Source: Thermoleophilia bacterium
GTDB taxonomy: Bacteria; Actinomycetota; Thermoleophilia; Gaiellales; Gaiellaceae
DNA: 10,004 nucleotides
NCBI GenBank assembly: GCA_014534295.1
Contig: JACVRU010000061.1
Coordinates: forward strand, 1 to 10,004
Direction: 5' to 3'
The translations under genes and the position numbers were made by a program. Below the pieces are notes generated by a model, which had not been told where the DNA came from, did no database searches, and was given only the letters and a program-made list of their open reading frames with translations. This document shows, piece by piece, positions 1 to 5,719 of the stretch. Position 1 is the first letter of the stretch, and each line of letters starts with the position of its first letter.

Positions 1-572
1 ACCACGACTCGCGCAACGTCGGCTACGTCCACTTCGAGGAACTCTTCGGCGACCGGAACTCGGTGCTGATGCTGAACGGCGTCACGATCGTCGCCGTCGA
101 CTCGACCGAGCCGGACCTCGACCACGGCCAGATCGGCCGGGGACGTTACCCGTGGATCGCGGAGCAGTTCGCAGCGCCCGCGGACCTCCGCGTCTTCGTC
201 CTCCACCACCACCTGCTGCCGGTGCCGGGAACGGGCCGCGAGCGGAACGTCGTCTACGACGCCGGCGACGCGCTCGAGTCGCTACAACGCGCGGGCGTCA
301 ACCTCGTTCTCTCGGGCCACAAGCACGTCCCTTATGCGTGGCGGCTCGAGAACCTGTTCGTCGTCAACGCCGGGACGGTCTCCTCGCTGCGTCTCAGGGG
401 CCACACGCGACCCTGCTACAACGTGATCGAGGTCAGCGGCGGGCACGTGGACGTGTGGCGCCGATACCCGTTCCACGGGCAGGAGCGGATCATCCAGTTC
501 TCGGTCGAGACGCTCGAGTTCGAGAAGTACACGGCGCGGATCGAGGACGAGGTCACGACGAGGTCTTCCTGA
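1..572 (+). CDS. Calcineurin-like metallophosphoesterase, 3' part (5' end outside window)
   Basis: This is the C-terminal part of a dinuclear-metal phosphoesterase. The reading frame is open from the left edge, and its first full codons (His-Asp at 3-8, after two bases compatible with Asn) look like the end of the family GN-H-D motif. Further on are a V-A-V-D-S-T strand, the LHHHLLPVP segment (nt ~201-227) matching the conserved metal-binding His region, and SGHKHVP (nt ~315-335), the GH-x-H metal motif. An NAG-T-V-S-S stretch and a C-terminal beta segment typical of the fold follow. The N-terminal D-x-H and GD motifs must lie upstream. Substrate cannot be read from the sequence. Its stop (TGA 570-572) shares one base with the ATG of the cDPG synthetase homologue, so it is very likely cotranscribed and coupled with that pathway. 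A role in hydrolysing cDPG or 2,3-diphosphoglycerate is an inference from position only. No signal peptide can be judged because the N-terminus is missing. Confidence 0.88.
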   Translation, partial: HDSRNVGYVHFEELFGDRNSVLMLNGVTIVAVDSTEPDLDHGQIGRGRYPWIAEQFAAPADLRVFVLHHHLLPVPGTGRERNVVYDAGDALESLQRAGVNLVLSGHKHVPYAWRLENLFVVNAGTVSSLRLRGHTRPCYNVIEVSGGHVDVWRRYPFHGQERIIQFSVETLEFEKYTARIEDEVTTRSS

Positions 573-1753
573 TGGGCCGGGCGGTGGCGGTGATCGACGG
601 CGAGCACTACGCGCCGGTGGTCCGCGACGCGCTCGCCGAGGTCGAGCACGAGGTCGTGGCGGCGGTGCTCGCCGGCGGCACGGAGAAGCTCGTGGGCGGC
701 GAGGACTACGGCGTGCCCCTCCACGACGACCTCGAGCGGGCGCTCGCCGAGCACGCGCCCGACGTCGTGCTCGACCTGTCCGACGAGCCGGTGCTCTCGC
801 CGAGGCAGCGGCTGCTGCTCGCCAGCCGCGCGCTCGCCCGCGGCGTCGCGTACGAGGGCCCGGACTTCCGCTTCGAGCCGCCGGCCTACGCGCCCTTCGG
901 GCTGCCGTCGCTGGCCGTGATCGGGACGGGGAAGCGCGTCGGCAAGACCGCGGTCACGGGCCACGTCGCCCGGCTGCTCGCCCGTGACCGCGACGTCGTC
1001 GTGGTCGCGATGGGGCGAGGCGGGCCGGCCGAGCCCGAGCTGATCGAGAGCCCGCCGGGAGTGGACGATCTCGTCCGCCTCGCCAGGGCGGGCCGCCACG
1101 CGGCCTCCGACCACCTCGAGACGGCGGCGCTGGCACGCGTCGTCACCGTCGGCTGCCGGCGCTGCGGCGGCGGCCTCGCGGGGATGCCGGGCCCGTCGAA
1201 CGTCCTCGCGGGCGCGGAGCTCGCCGCAGGCCGGAATCCGGAGCTGGTCGTCTTCGACGGCAGCGGGGCCGCCATCCCGCCCGTCGACGTCGACGCGCGC
1301 GTGCTCGTCGCGCATGACGTCGCCTCCGGGCTGAACCCGTACCGCGTGCTCGTCTCCGACCTCGTGCTGACGATGTCGGACGACGTGGCCGTCGGCGCCG
1401 CGCGACTCACGGATGCGCCCGTGCTCCGCTTCGACTTGCGGCTGCGGCCGACGGAGCCGCTCGCGGGCCGGCACACCGCGGTCTTCACGACCGGCCCGGC
1501 GCCCGTCGACCACCTCGACGCCGAGCTCGTGCTCGTCTCCCGCAACCTGGCGCGCCGCGACGCCCTCCGGGCGGAACTCGAGGGCCTCGAGGCCGACGTG
1601 TTCCTCGTCGAGATCAAGGCCGCCGCCGTCGACGTAGTCGTGGAGGCGGCGCTCGAGCGTGGCGCGGCGGTCGTCCTGGCCGACAACGAGGTGGTCGCCG
1701 ACGGTCTCGACGAGGCGCTGCTCTCGCTCGCCCCGGCGCGGGTGCGGGCGTGA
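572..1753 (+). CDS. cpgS: Cyclic 2,3-diphosphoglycerate synthetase homologue
   Basis: Predicted to use ATP to close 2,3-diphosphoglycerate into its intramolecular phosphoanhydride, cDPG, as the archaeal cDPG synthetase does. The 393-residue product shows IDGEHY (8-13), GGTEK (35-39), DLSDEPV (68-74), EGPDFRFEPP (95-104), a P-loop GTGKRVGKTA (118-127), AMGRGGP (146-152), a Cys pair in GCRRCGGG (C195, C198), SNVLAGAELA (209-218) and FDGSGAAIPPV (228-238). I recognise these as the archaeal enzyme's block pattern. It seems somewhat shorter than the archaeal proteins, which I recall as about 450-460 residues. The ATG at 572 is chosen because VAVIDGEHY starts at once after it; the open frame upstream is the shadow of the phosphoesterase gene. 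The next gene is 2-phosphoglycerate kinase, overlapping in GTGA, which makes the substrate for this enzyme and strongly supports the call. No transmembrane segment; cytoplasmic. The alternative is a P-loop NTPase of the same family acting on another substrate. Confidence 0.87.
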   Translation: MGRAVAVIDGEHYAPVVRDALAEVEHEVVAAVLAGGTEKLVGGEDYGVPLHDDLERALAEHAPDVVLDLSDEPVLSPRQRLLLASRALARGVAYEGPDFRFEPPAYAPFGLPSLAVIGTGKRVGKTAVTGHVARLLARDRDVVVVAMGRGGPAEPELIESPPGVDDLVRLARAGRHAASDHLETAALARVVTVGCRRCGGGLAGMPGPSNVLAGAELAAGRNPELVVFDGSGAAIPPVDVDARVLVAHDVASGLNPYRVLVSDLVLTMSDDVAVGAARLTDAPVLRFDLRLRPTEPLAGRHTAVFTTGPAPVDHLDAELVLVSRNLARRDALRAELEGLEADVFLVEIKAAAVDVVVEAALERGAAVVLADNEVVADGLDEALLSLAPARVRA

Positions 1754-2658
1754 CGGAGCCGCGCCGCCGGCTGCCGTTCGGCTCCGAGGACGAGCTGCCC
1801 TACTCCAAGGGCGTGATGGCGCGCTCGCTGATGGCGACCGGGGTGCCGGCGATGTGGGCGTACGAGCTCGCCTCGCGCATCGAGCGCGATCTCCGGGAGC
1901 GCGGTGCCCAGGCGATCGACCACGAGCGGCTGCGCGGGCTCGCGGGGGAGGTGCTCGGCGAGGAGGAGGGGGAGCGCACGGCTCGGCGGCTGCTCCGGTT
2001 CGAGCGGCTCCGCCAGCTCGACCTGCCGGTCGTGATCCTCGTCGGCGGCGCGACCGGCACCGGCAAGTCCACGGTCGCGACCGAGGTCGCGCACCGCCTC
2101 GGGATCACGCGCGTCACGAGCACCGACTTCATCCGCCAGACCCTGCGCGGATTCTTCTCGCAGGAGTTCATGCCCTCCGTCCATCACTCGAGCTTCGAGG
2201 CGGGGGAGGGGCTGCCGGCCGCCGAGCGCGAGGCCGGCGACCCGCTGCTGCTCGGCTTCATCGACCAGACGCGGCATGTGCTCGTCGGCGTCAACGCCTC
2301 GATCGACCGGGCGCTCCAGGAGGGCTGGTCGATGGTGCTCGAGGGCGTCCACCTGGTGCCCGGGATGGTGCCCGACCGGCTTCCGCACGCCCTCCTCGTC
2401 CACGTCGTGATGTCGATCGAGCCCGAGGAGGTGCACGCCTCGCACTTCGCGATCCGCGACAGCATGTCCGGCGGTAGCCGGCCGCACGACAAGTACCTGG
2501 AGCGGCTCGCGGACATCCGGCACATCCAGGACTTCATCGTCGAGGAAGCGCGGAAGGTGGGCATCCGGGTGATCGAGAACCGCGGCGTGGAGGGCGCCAT
2601 CGGCGAGCTGATGGAGATCGTCCTCGACCGCGTCGACGAGCTCCAGCCGGTCCCATGA
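1750..2658 (+). CDS. pgk2: 2-phosphoglycerate kinase with N-terminal ATP-cone-like domain
   Basis: Predicted to phosphorylate 2-phosphoglycerate to 2,3-diphosphoglycerate with ATP, the first dedicated step of cDPG synthesis. In the 302-residue product, residues ~8-90 resemble the ATP-cone-like region seen in archaeal 2PGK (PYSKGVMARSLMATG at 17-31, then AYELASRIERDL). Residues ~92-300 form a P-loop kinase domain with Walker A GGATGTGKST (99-108), a TSTDFIRQ segment (123-130) that fits a substrate/base region, and MVLEGVHLVPGM (215-226), the conserved EGVH-x-x-PG block of this family. The GTG start at 1750 overlaps the upstream TGA by four bases (GTGA), and the N-terminal domain begins right after it. 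The stop overlaps the next ATG (ATGA). No clear Shine-Dalgarno is visible, so translation is probably coupled to the upstream genes. Shared operon membership with the cDPG synthetase homologue makes the substrate assignment much more likely than for a lone P-loop kinase. Confidence 0.9.
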   Translation: MTEPRRRLPFGSEDELPYSKGVMARSLMATGVPAMWAYELASRIERDLRERGAQAIDHERLRGLAGEVLGEEEGERTARRLLRFERLRQLDLPVVILVGGATGTGKSTVATEVAHRLGITRVTSTDFIRQTLRGFFSQEFMPSVHHSSFEAGEGLPAAEREAGDPLLLGFIDQTRHVLVGVNASIDRALQEGWSMVLEGVHLVPGMVPDRLPHALLVHVVMSIEPEEVHASHFAIRDSMSGGSRPHDKYLERLADIRHIQDFIVEEARKVGIRVIENRGVEGAIGELMEIVLDRVDELQPVP

Positions 2659-3635
2659 GCGAGCAGGAACAGCCTCACGCCGTCTGCATGTGCGCGTTCT
2701 ACTCGCGCACGACCGAGCGGGCCGCGCTCGCAGCCGCCCGCTGGCTCGGCCGCGCCGACCAGGAGAGCGCGGAGGAGGCGGCGGTGTCGGGCATGGCCGG
2801 GACGCTGGCCGCGTTCCCGATCGACGGCCGGATCGTGATCGGCCTGGACGACGGGCCGCTCGCGCCCGGGCAGCGGATCGGCGCCGACGGCGAGAGCGTC
2901 GACCTCGCGCTCGACCCTCTCGAGGGCCGTGGCGTCGTCGCCCGGGGCGGCAACGGCGCGATGTCGATGATCGCAGTCGGCGAGCCCGGCTCGCTGCGCT
3001 CGCTCCCGCAGATGTACATGCGCAAGCTCGCCGTCGGCCCGCGGGCGCGCGGCCAGATCGACCTGCGCCGTCCCGTGGGCGACAACGTCCGCGCGATCGC
3101 GGAGGCCTTCGGCCGCACGGTCAACGACATCACCACGATCGTGCTCGACCGCCCGCGCCACCACGACCTGATCGCGGACCTCCGCGAGACCGGCGCCCGG
3201 ATCAAGCTGATCCAGGACGGGGACGTGACCGCGTCGATCACGGCCGCCGTGCGGGGCACGAACGACCACCTCGCGATCGGGATCGGCGGTACACGGCAAG
3301 CCGTCCTCTCGGCGGCGGCGCTCCGCTGCCTGGGCGGCGACATGCAGGCGCAACTCTGGCCGACGTCGCGGCGGGAGATCGAGGCGGCGGGGGAGGCGGG
3401 GATCGAAGACGTCGAGCACGTGTTCACGACGGAGGAGCTCGCCGGCGGCGAGCTGATCGTCGTCGCCACGGGGGTCTCGAACGGCGACCTGCTCCGCGGC
3501 GTGCGCTTCTACGCCGACTCGGCGCGGACGCACTCGCTCGTCATGTGCACGCGCTGCAACTGGGTGCGCTTCGTCGACGCCCTGCACTTCTTCTCCCGGG
3601 AGCGGCGCGAGGAGGTGCGGCTGCTCTCGACCTGA
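2655..3635 (+). CDS. GlpX-family (class II FBPase-like) protein with altered active site
   Basis: The 326-residue product aligns along its length with class II fructose-1,6-bisphosphatase: ERAALAAARWLGR (21-33), DLALDPLEG (83-91), MYMRKLAVGP (120-129), DRPRHHDLI (165-173), QDGDVTASI (187-195), GIGGTRQAVLSAAALRCLGG (209-228), TGVSNGDLLRGVRF (262-275). Compared from memory with E. coli GlpX, metal ligands D85 and E88 are kept (D87, E90). D33 becomes E40, E57 (in the GEGE motif) becomes L64, E213 becomes Q215, and Thr90, important for catalysis, becomes R92. The C-terminal SRSG-like segment is replaced by C308-T-R-C311, and a C11-M-C13 pair sits near the N-terminus. It may therefore be a GlpX-derived phosphatase with another substrate or metal need, a regulator, or a catalytically dead protein. 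It overlaps 2PGK by ATGA, suggesting a role in phosphoglycerate/cDPG metabolism. The fold call is firm; the activity is open. Confidence 0.85.
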   Translation: MSEQEQPHAVCMCAFYSRTTERAALAAARWLGRADQESAEEAAVSGMAGTLAAFPIDGRIVIGLDDGPLAPGQRIGADGESVDLALDPLEGRGVVARGGNGAMSMIAVGEPGSLRSLPQMYMRKLAVGPRARGQIDLRRPVGDNVRAIAEAFGRTVNDITTIVLDRPRHHDLIADLRETGARIKLIQDGDVTASITAAVRGTNDHLAIGIGGTRQAVLSAAALRCLGGDMQAQLWPTSRREIEAAGEAGIEDVEHVFTTEELAGGELIVVATGVSNGDLLRGVRFYADSARTHSLVMCTRCNWVRFVDALHFFSRERREEVRLLST

Positions 3636-3644
3636 GCAGCGGGC

Positions 3645-3659
3645 TATCCTGGCATCGTG
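3645..3659 (+). promoter_or_regulatory. Putative leaderless promoter (-10 TATCCT) of the DUF59 gene
   Basis: TATCCT at 3645-3650 fits the actinobacterial TANNNT -10 element. It is followed by exactly six bases and then the GTG start at 3657, so transcription would begin at or next to the start codon, giving a leaderless mRNA. There is no Shine-Dalgarno sequence in the 21-base gap after the GlpX-like gene. No convincing -35 box was seen; it would fall inside the GlpX-like coding sequence. Confidence 0.5.
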
Positions 3660-3956
3660 CCCACGCGAGACGAGGTGATGGAGGCGCTGCGGGAGGTCGA
3701 GGACCCGGAGCTCGGCATGGACATCGTCGAGCTCGGGCTGCTCTACGACGTGGCGATCGACGACTCCAAGGTCACGGTCACGCACAGCCTCACGTCGATG
3801 GGCTGCCCCGCCGGCCCCATGATCCAGGAGGGCATCCACGACGCCGTGCAGAGCGTTCCGGGCGTCGAGGCGGTCGACGTCGAGCTGACCTGGGACCCGC
3901 CGTGGACGCCCGAGCTGATGTCCGAGGACGCCAAGTTCATCCTCGGCTTCGGCTAA
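3657..3956 (+). CDS. DUF59/MIP18-family Fe-S cluster assembly factor (SufT/PaaD-like)
   Basis: A 99-residue single-domain protein of the MIP18/DUF59 family, whose members help insert or mature Fe-S clusters (SufT) or act in ring-hydroxylating complexes (PaaD). Diagnostic segments are VEDPELGMDIVELGLLYDV (14-32), a VTVTHSLTS strand (39-47), GCPAGPMIQEGI (49-60) with the conserved cysteine C50, a PGV-x-x-VDVELTWDPPW segment (68-83) and an ELMSEDAKFILGFG tail. C50 is the only cysteine, as in simple members. The GTG start is favoured by the -10-like TATCCT six bases upstream. It lies 21 bases after the GlpX-like gene on the same strand, so it could be part of that transcript as well as having its own promoter. 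No suf genes are in the window; a client such as QueG (an 8-Cys Fe-S enzyme encoded nearby) is possible but speculative. Confidence 0.88.
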   Translation: MPTRDEVMEALREVEDPELGMDIVELGLLYDVAIDDSKVTVTHSLTSMGCPAGPMIQEGIHDAVQSVPGVEAVDVELTWDPPWTPELMSEDAKFILGFG

Positions 3957-3969
3957 CGCCGAGAGATCC

Positions 3970-3984
3970 GGCGCCTTCGGCGCC
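3970..3984. terminator. GC hairpin after DUF59 gene, possible terminator
   Basis: GGCGCC (3970-3975), loop TTC, GGCGCC (3979-3984) lies 14 bases after the TAA of the DUF59 gene. No T-run follows in either direction, so intrinsic termination is uncertain; the position between convergent genes is the main support. Confidence 0.3.
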
Positions 3985-4031
3985 ATGACGATCCTTCTGC
4001 GGTAGAGCGGTCTCCGAGCGTGCCGTGGTGT

Positions 4032-4061
4032 GCCGCCGCCGAACACGCCGCCGGCGGCGGC
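4032..4061. terminator. 9-bp GC stem-loop between convergent genes, possible bidirectional terminator
   Basis: GCCGCCGCC (4032-4040) pairs perfectly with GGCGGCGGC (4053-4061) across a 12-base loop. The right part also contains the perfect 14-base palindrome CGCCGCCGGCGGCG (4046-4059). It sits just beyond the stop of the minus-strand lipoprotein gene (4068) and within the convergent gap 3957-4067. It lacks a U-tract and the sequence is simple GCC/GGC repeats, so a chance structure is possible in DNA this GC-rich. Confidence 0.35.
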
Positions 4062-4067
4062 GAGTAC

Positions 4068-4607
4068 TCACCCTGCGCCGCGGCAGCGCACAGCGTGCGC
4101 GTAAGTGCGGAGCTCGCACGGCTCACCCGACCAGCCGCGAAAGGACGTTCGCGCGTGCGGCTCGGCCACGGCTGGGCCGGAGCGCAGGTAGACGCAGCAG
4201 GGCTTCCCGTAGCGGAGCAGTCTGGCCGCGCGCACGCCCGGGACCGAGGTCGCCGAGTACACGATCGCGGCGGCGCCGACGAAGGTCGGCTCCGGGCCGG
4301 CGAGGTCGATCTCGGCGATGCCGCCCACGACCCGCACGCGGTCGGCCCGCGATCCCGGCGGCAGCGTGTCGGAGAACCCGCGGGCACGCTCGGCGGGCGC
4401 CGGCCCGACCATCAGCTCGAGCACGGCCTGCCGCACGGCCGACATCGTCCCGCGTCTCTGGCGCTCGACCGGCATCAGCACCGGCGCGCGCTGCCCGTGC
4501 GGCCCCTCGGGCCCGAGCCGCTGCGGTAGGTAGATCGTCAGCCGCTCGCGGTCGCCGCCGCAGCAGGCGAGGCAGAGCAGCACGGCCAGGGGCGCGAGGC
4601 GGGGCAT
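4068..4607 (-). CDS. GerMN-domain lipoprotein
   Basis: A 179-residue secreted protein with a short signal sequence (residues 1-16: a hydrophobic LAPLAVLLCLA core followed by Cys-Cys-Gly-Gly). This looks like a lipoprotein signal, although the lipobox is not perfect (C15 or C16 as the lipidated residue). Residues ~55-145 match the GerMN (germination/sporulation-type) domain: AVRQAVLELMVGP (57-69), ERARGFSDTLPPGS (73-86), VRVVGGIAEIDLAG (91-104) and a YSATSVPGV-x-x-A segment (117-128). In actinobacteria such domains occur in envelope lipoproteins, including LpqB-type proteins linked to two-component systems; the exact role here is unknown. The C-terminal 40 residues hold four Cys (C137, C138, C164, C175), perhaps disulfide-forming outside the membrane. 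It follows the 46-residue membrane protein gene by 18 bases, with an AGGGG Shine-Dalgarno-like sequence just upstream of the ATG. Confidence 0.8.
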   Translation of the reverse strand: MPRLAPLAVLLCLACCGGDRERLTIYLPQRLGPEGPHGQRAPVLMPVERQRRGTMSAVRQAVLELMVGPAPAERARGFSDTLPPGSRADRVRVVGGIAEIDLAGPEPTFVGAAAIVYSATSVPGVRAARLLRYGKPCCVYLRSGPAVAEPHARTSFRGWSGEPCELRTYAHAVRCRGAG

Positions 4608-4625
4608 CGCACCCCTGTTTCACCG

Positions 4626-4766
4626 TCACCAGTCGTCGTCGTTCCGGGGCGGCACCTTGGGCCACTCCCGTCGCATCACGCTGCGGTAGCGCGAGATCCC
4701 GCGCGCGAGGCTCGCGACCACGATCACGCCGGCGACGACGAGGAGGACGACGGCGAGCGTCGTCAT
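4626..4766 (-). CDS. Small single-span membrane protein, 46 residues
   Basis: A 46-residue product with a hydrophobic helix at residues ~4-21 (LAVVLLVVAGVIVVASLA), then a positively charged stretch (ARGISRYRSVMRREW) and an acidic tail ending in DDDW. The positive-inside pattern suggests the C-terminus is cytoplasmic. Its ATG overlaps the TGA of the upstream oxidoreductase gene (ATGA), and its stop lies 18 bases before the GerMN lipoprotein start. This operon placement is the main reason to believe it is a real gene despite its size. I recognise no family. It could be a small partner of the lipoprotein or an unrelated membrane microprotein. Confidence 0.68.
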   Translation of the reverse strand: MTTLAVVLLVVAGVIVVASLARGISRYRSVMRREWPKVPPRNDDDW

Positions 4767-5716
4767 CGGATCGCCAGCACGATCTTGCCCATCTGCCGGC
4801 CCGCCTCGATGCGGTCGTGTGCCCCGCGGATCTCCGCCAACGGGAGCACAGCGTCGATCACGGGCCGCGCGCGGCCGCTCTTCACGAGCTCGTACGCGCC
4901 CTCGAAGTCCTCGCGTGTCCCCATCGTCGACCCGTGGACGGTGAGCTGCTTCCACCAGATCCGGTGGAGGTTCGCGGGCGGGTTCGGGCCCGTGGTCGCC
5001 CCGCAGACGACGACGCGGGCGCCGGGCCGCGCGGCTCCGAGGCTCGCCGCCCAGGTCGCCTCCCCGACCGTCTCGACGACCACGTCGGCTCCGCCGGCCT
5101 CCTTCACTGCCGCCACCACGTCCCCGGTGGCGTGGTTGGCGACCAGGTCGGCCCCGAGCTCCGCGGCGCGCGCGAGCTTCTCGTCGCTGGAGGAGGTGGC
5201 GACGACGCGGGCTCCGAGCGCCTTCGCGATCGAGAGCGCGGCCGTGGCGACGCCGCCGCCGATCCCCCAGACCAGCACGAGCTCGCCCTCGCGCAGGTCG
5301 GCCTTCGTGACCAGCATCCGGTACGCCGTCTCGAAGACGAGGGGGAAGGCCGCGGCCTCCTCGAAGGAGAGGTCGTCCGGCAGGGGGTAGACGCTCTCGG
5401 CCGGCACCGCAACGAGCTCGGCGTGCGTGCCGTCGGTGTGCTCGCCGAGCACGGTGATCCGGCCGTCGCCGTGGTCGAGGCCAGGGTTGATCACTACTCG
5501 CTCGCCCGTGTCCGTGCGGATGCCGGCGCCGTCCGCGCCGAGGATGCGCGGCTTCGGGACGGAGGGCAAGCCCTTGCGCACCCAGACGTCGAGATGGTTC
5601 AGAGAGGCGGCGTGGAGCTCGACGAGAACCTCGCCGTGGCGCGGCTGCGGATCGGGCGCCTCCTCGTAGCGGAGCACCTCCGGCCCGCCGTCCTCGTGGA
5701 TACGAACGGCCTTCAC
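4763..5716 (-). CDS. Zinc-independent quinone oxidoreductase-like MDR-family NAD(P)H dehydrogenase
   Basis: A 317-residue medium-chain dehydrogenase/reductase, predicted to be cytosolic and to reduce quinones or enones (or oxidise alcohols) with NAD(P)H. The N-terminus MKAVRIHEDGGPEVLRYEE is typical of the quinone oxidoreductase group, followed by the GroES-like half with SLNHLDVWVRKG (38-49), ILGADGAG (58-65) and GEHTDGTHAELV (91-102). The Rossmann half has the glycine-rich loop WGIGGGVATAA (150-160), VVATSSSDEK (171-180) and LGADLVANHATGD (187-199). The structural-zinc four-Cys lobe is absent, fitting the QOR/crotonyl-type branches rather than classical zinc alcohol dehydrogenases. The GSTMGTREDF segment (262-271) is common in this subgroup. 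The GTG at 5716 is chosen because MKAVRIHE is the standard family start; the frame stays open upstream only as a shadow of queG. It heads a three-gene operon with the 46-residue protein and the GerMN lipoprotein. Substrate unknown. Confidence 0.87.
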   Translation of the reverse strand: MKAVRIHEDGGPEVLRYEEAPDPQPRHGEVLVELHAASLNHLDVWVRKGLPSVPKPRILGADGAGIRTDTGERVVINPGLDHGDGRITVLGEHTDGTHAELVAVPAESVYPLPDDLSFEEAAAFPLVFETAYRMLVTKADLREGELVLVWGIGGGVATAALSIAKALGARVVATSSSDEKLARAAELGADLVANHATGDVVAAVKEAGGADVVVETVGEATWAASLGAARPGARVVVCGATTGPNPPANLHRIWWKQLTVHGSTMGTREDFEGAYELVKSGRARPVIDAVLPLAEIRGAHDRIEAGRQMGKIVLAIR

Positions 5717-5719
5717 GGG

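Noticed and set aside
416..2523. Two long minus-strand open frames (416-1513 and 886-2523) opposite the cDPG synthetase and 2PGK genes
   Set aside because: The composition is low in hydrophobic residues and dominated by Arg, Ala, Ser and Thr, with no motifs; the plus-strand proteins have well-conserved motifs.
2655..3635. Naming the GlpX-like gene simply as glpX (fructose-1,6-bisphosphatase)
   Set aside because: At least two metal ligands and the catalytic Thr of the E. coli enzyme appear to be replaced, so the symbol would imply an activity that the sequence does not support.
2184..4046. 620-codon open frame on the minus strand across the 2PGK, GlpX-like and DUF59 genes
   Set aside because: It is antisense to three genes with clear family motifs, is rich in Arg/Ala/His/Asp as expected for a GC-bias shadow frame, and contains no recognisable domain.
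4046..4059. CGCCGCCGGCGGCG perfect palindrome as an operator site
   Set aside because: It is a simple GCC/GGC repeat lying downstream of two convergent genes, not upstream of a promoter; a hairpin or chance origin is more likely.
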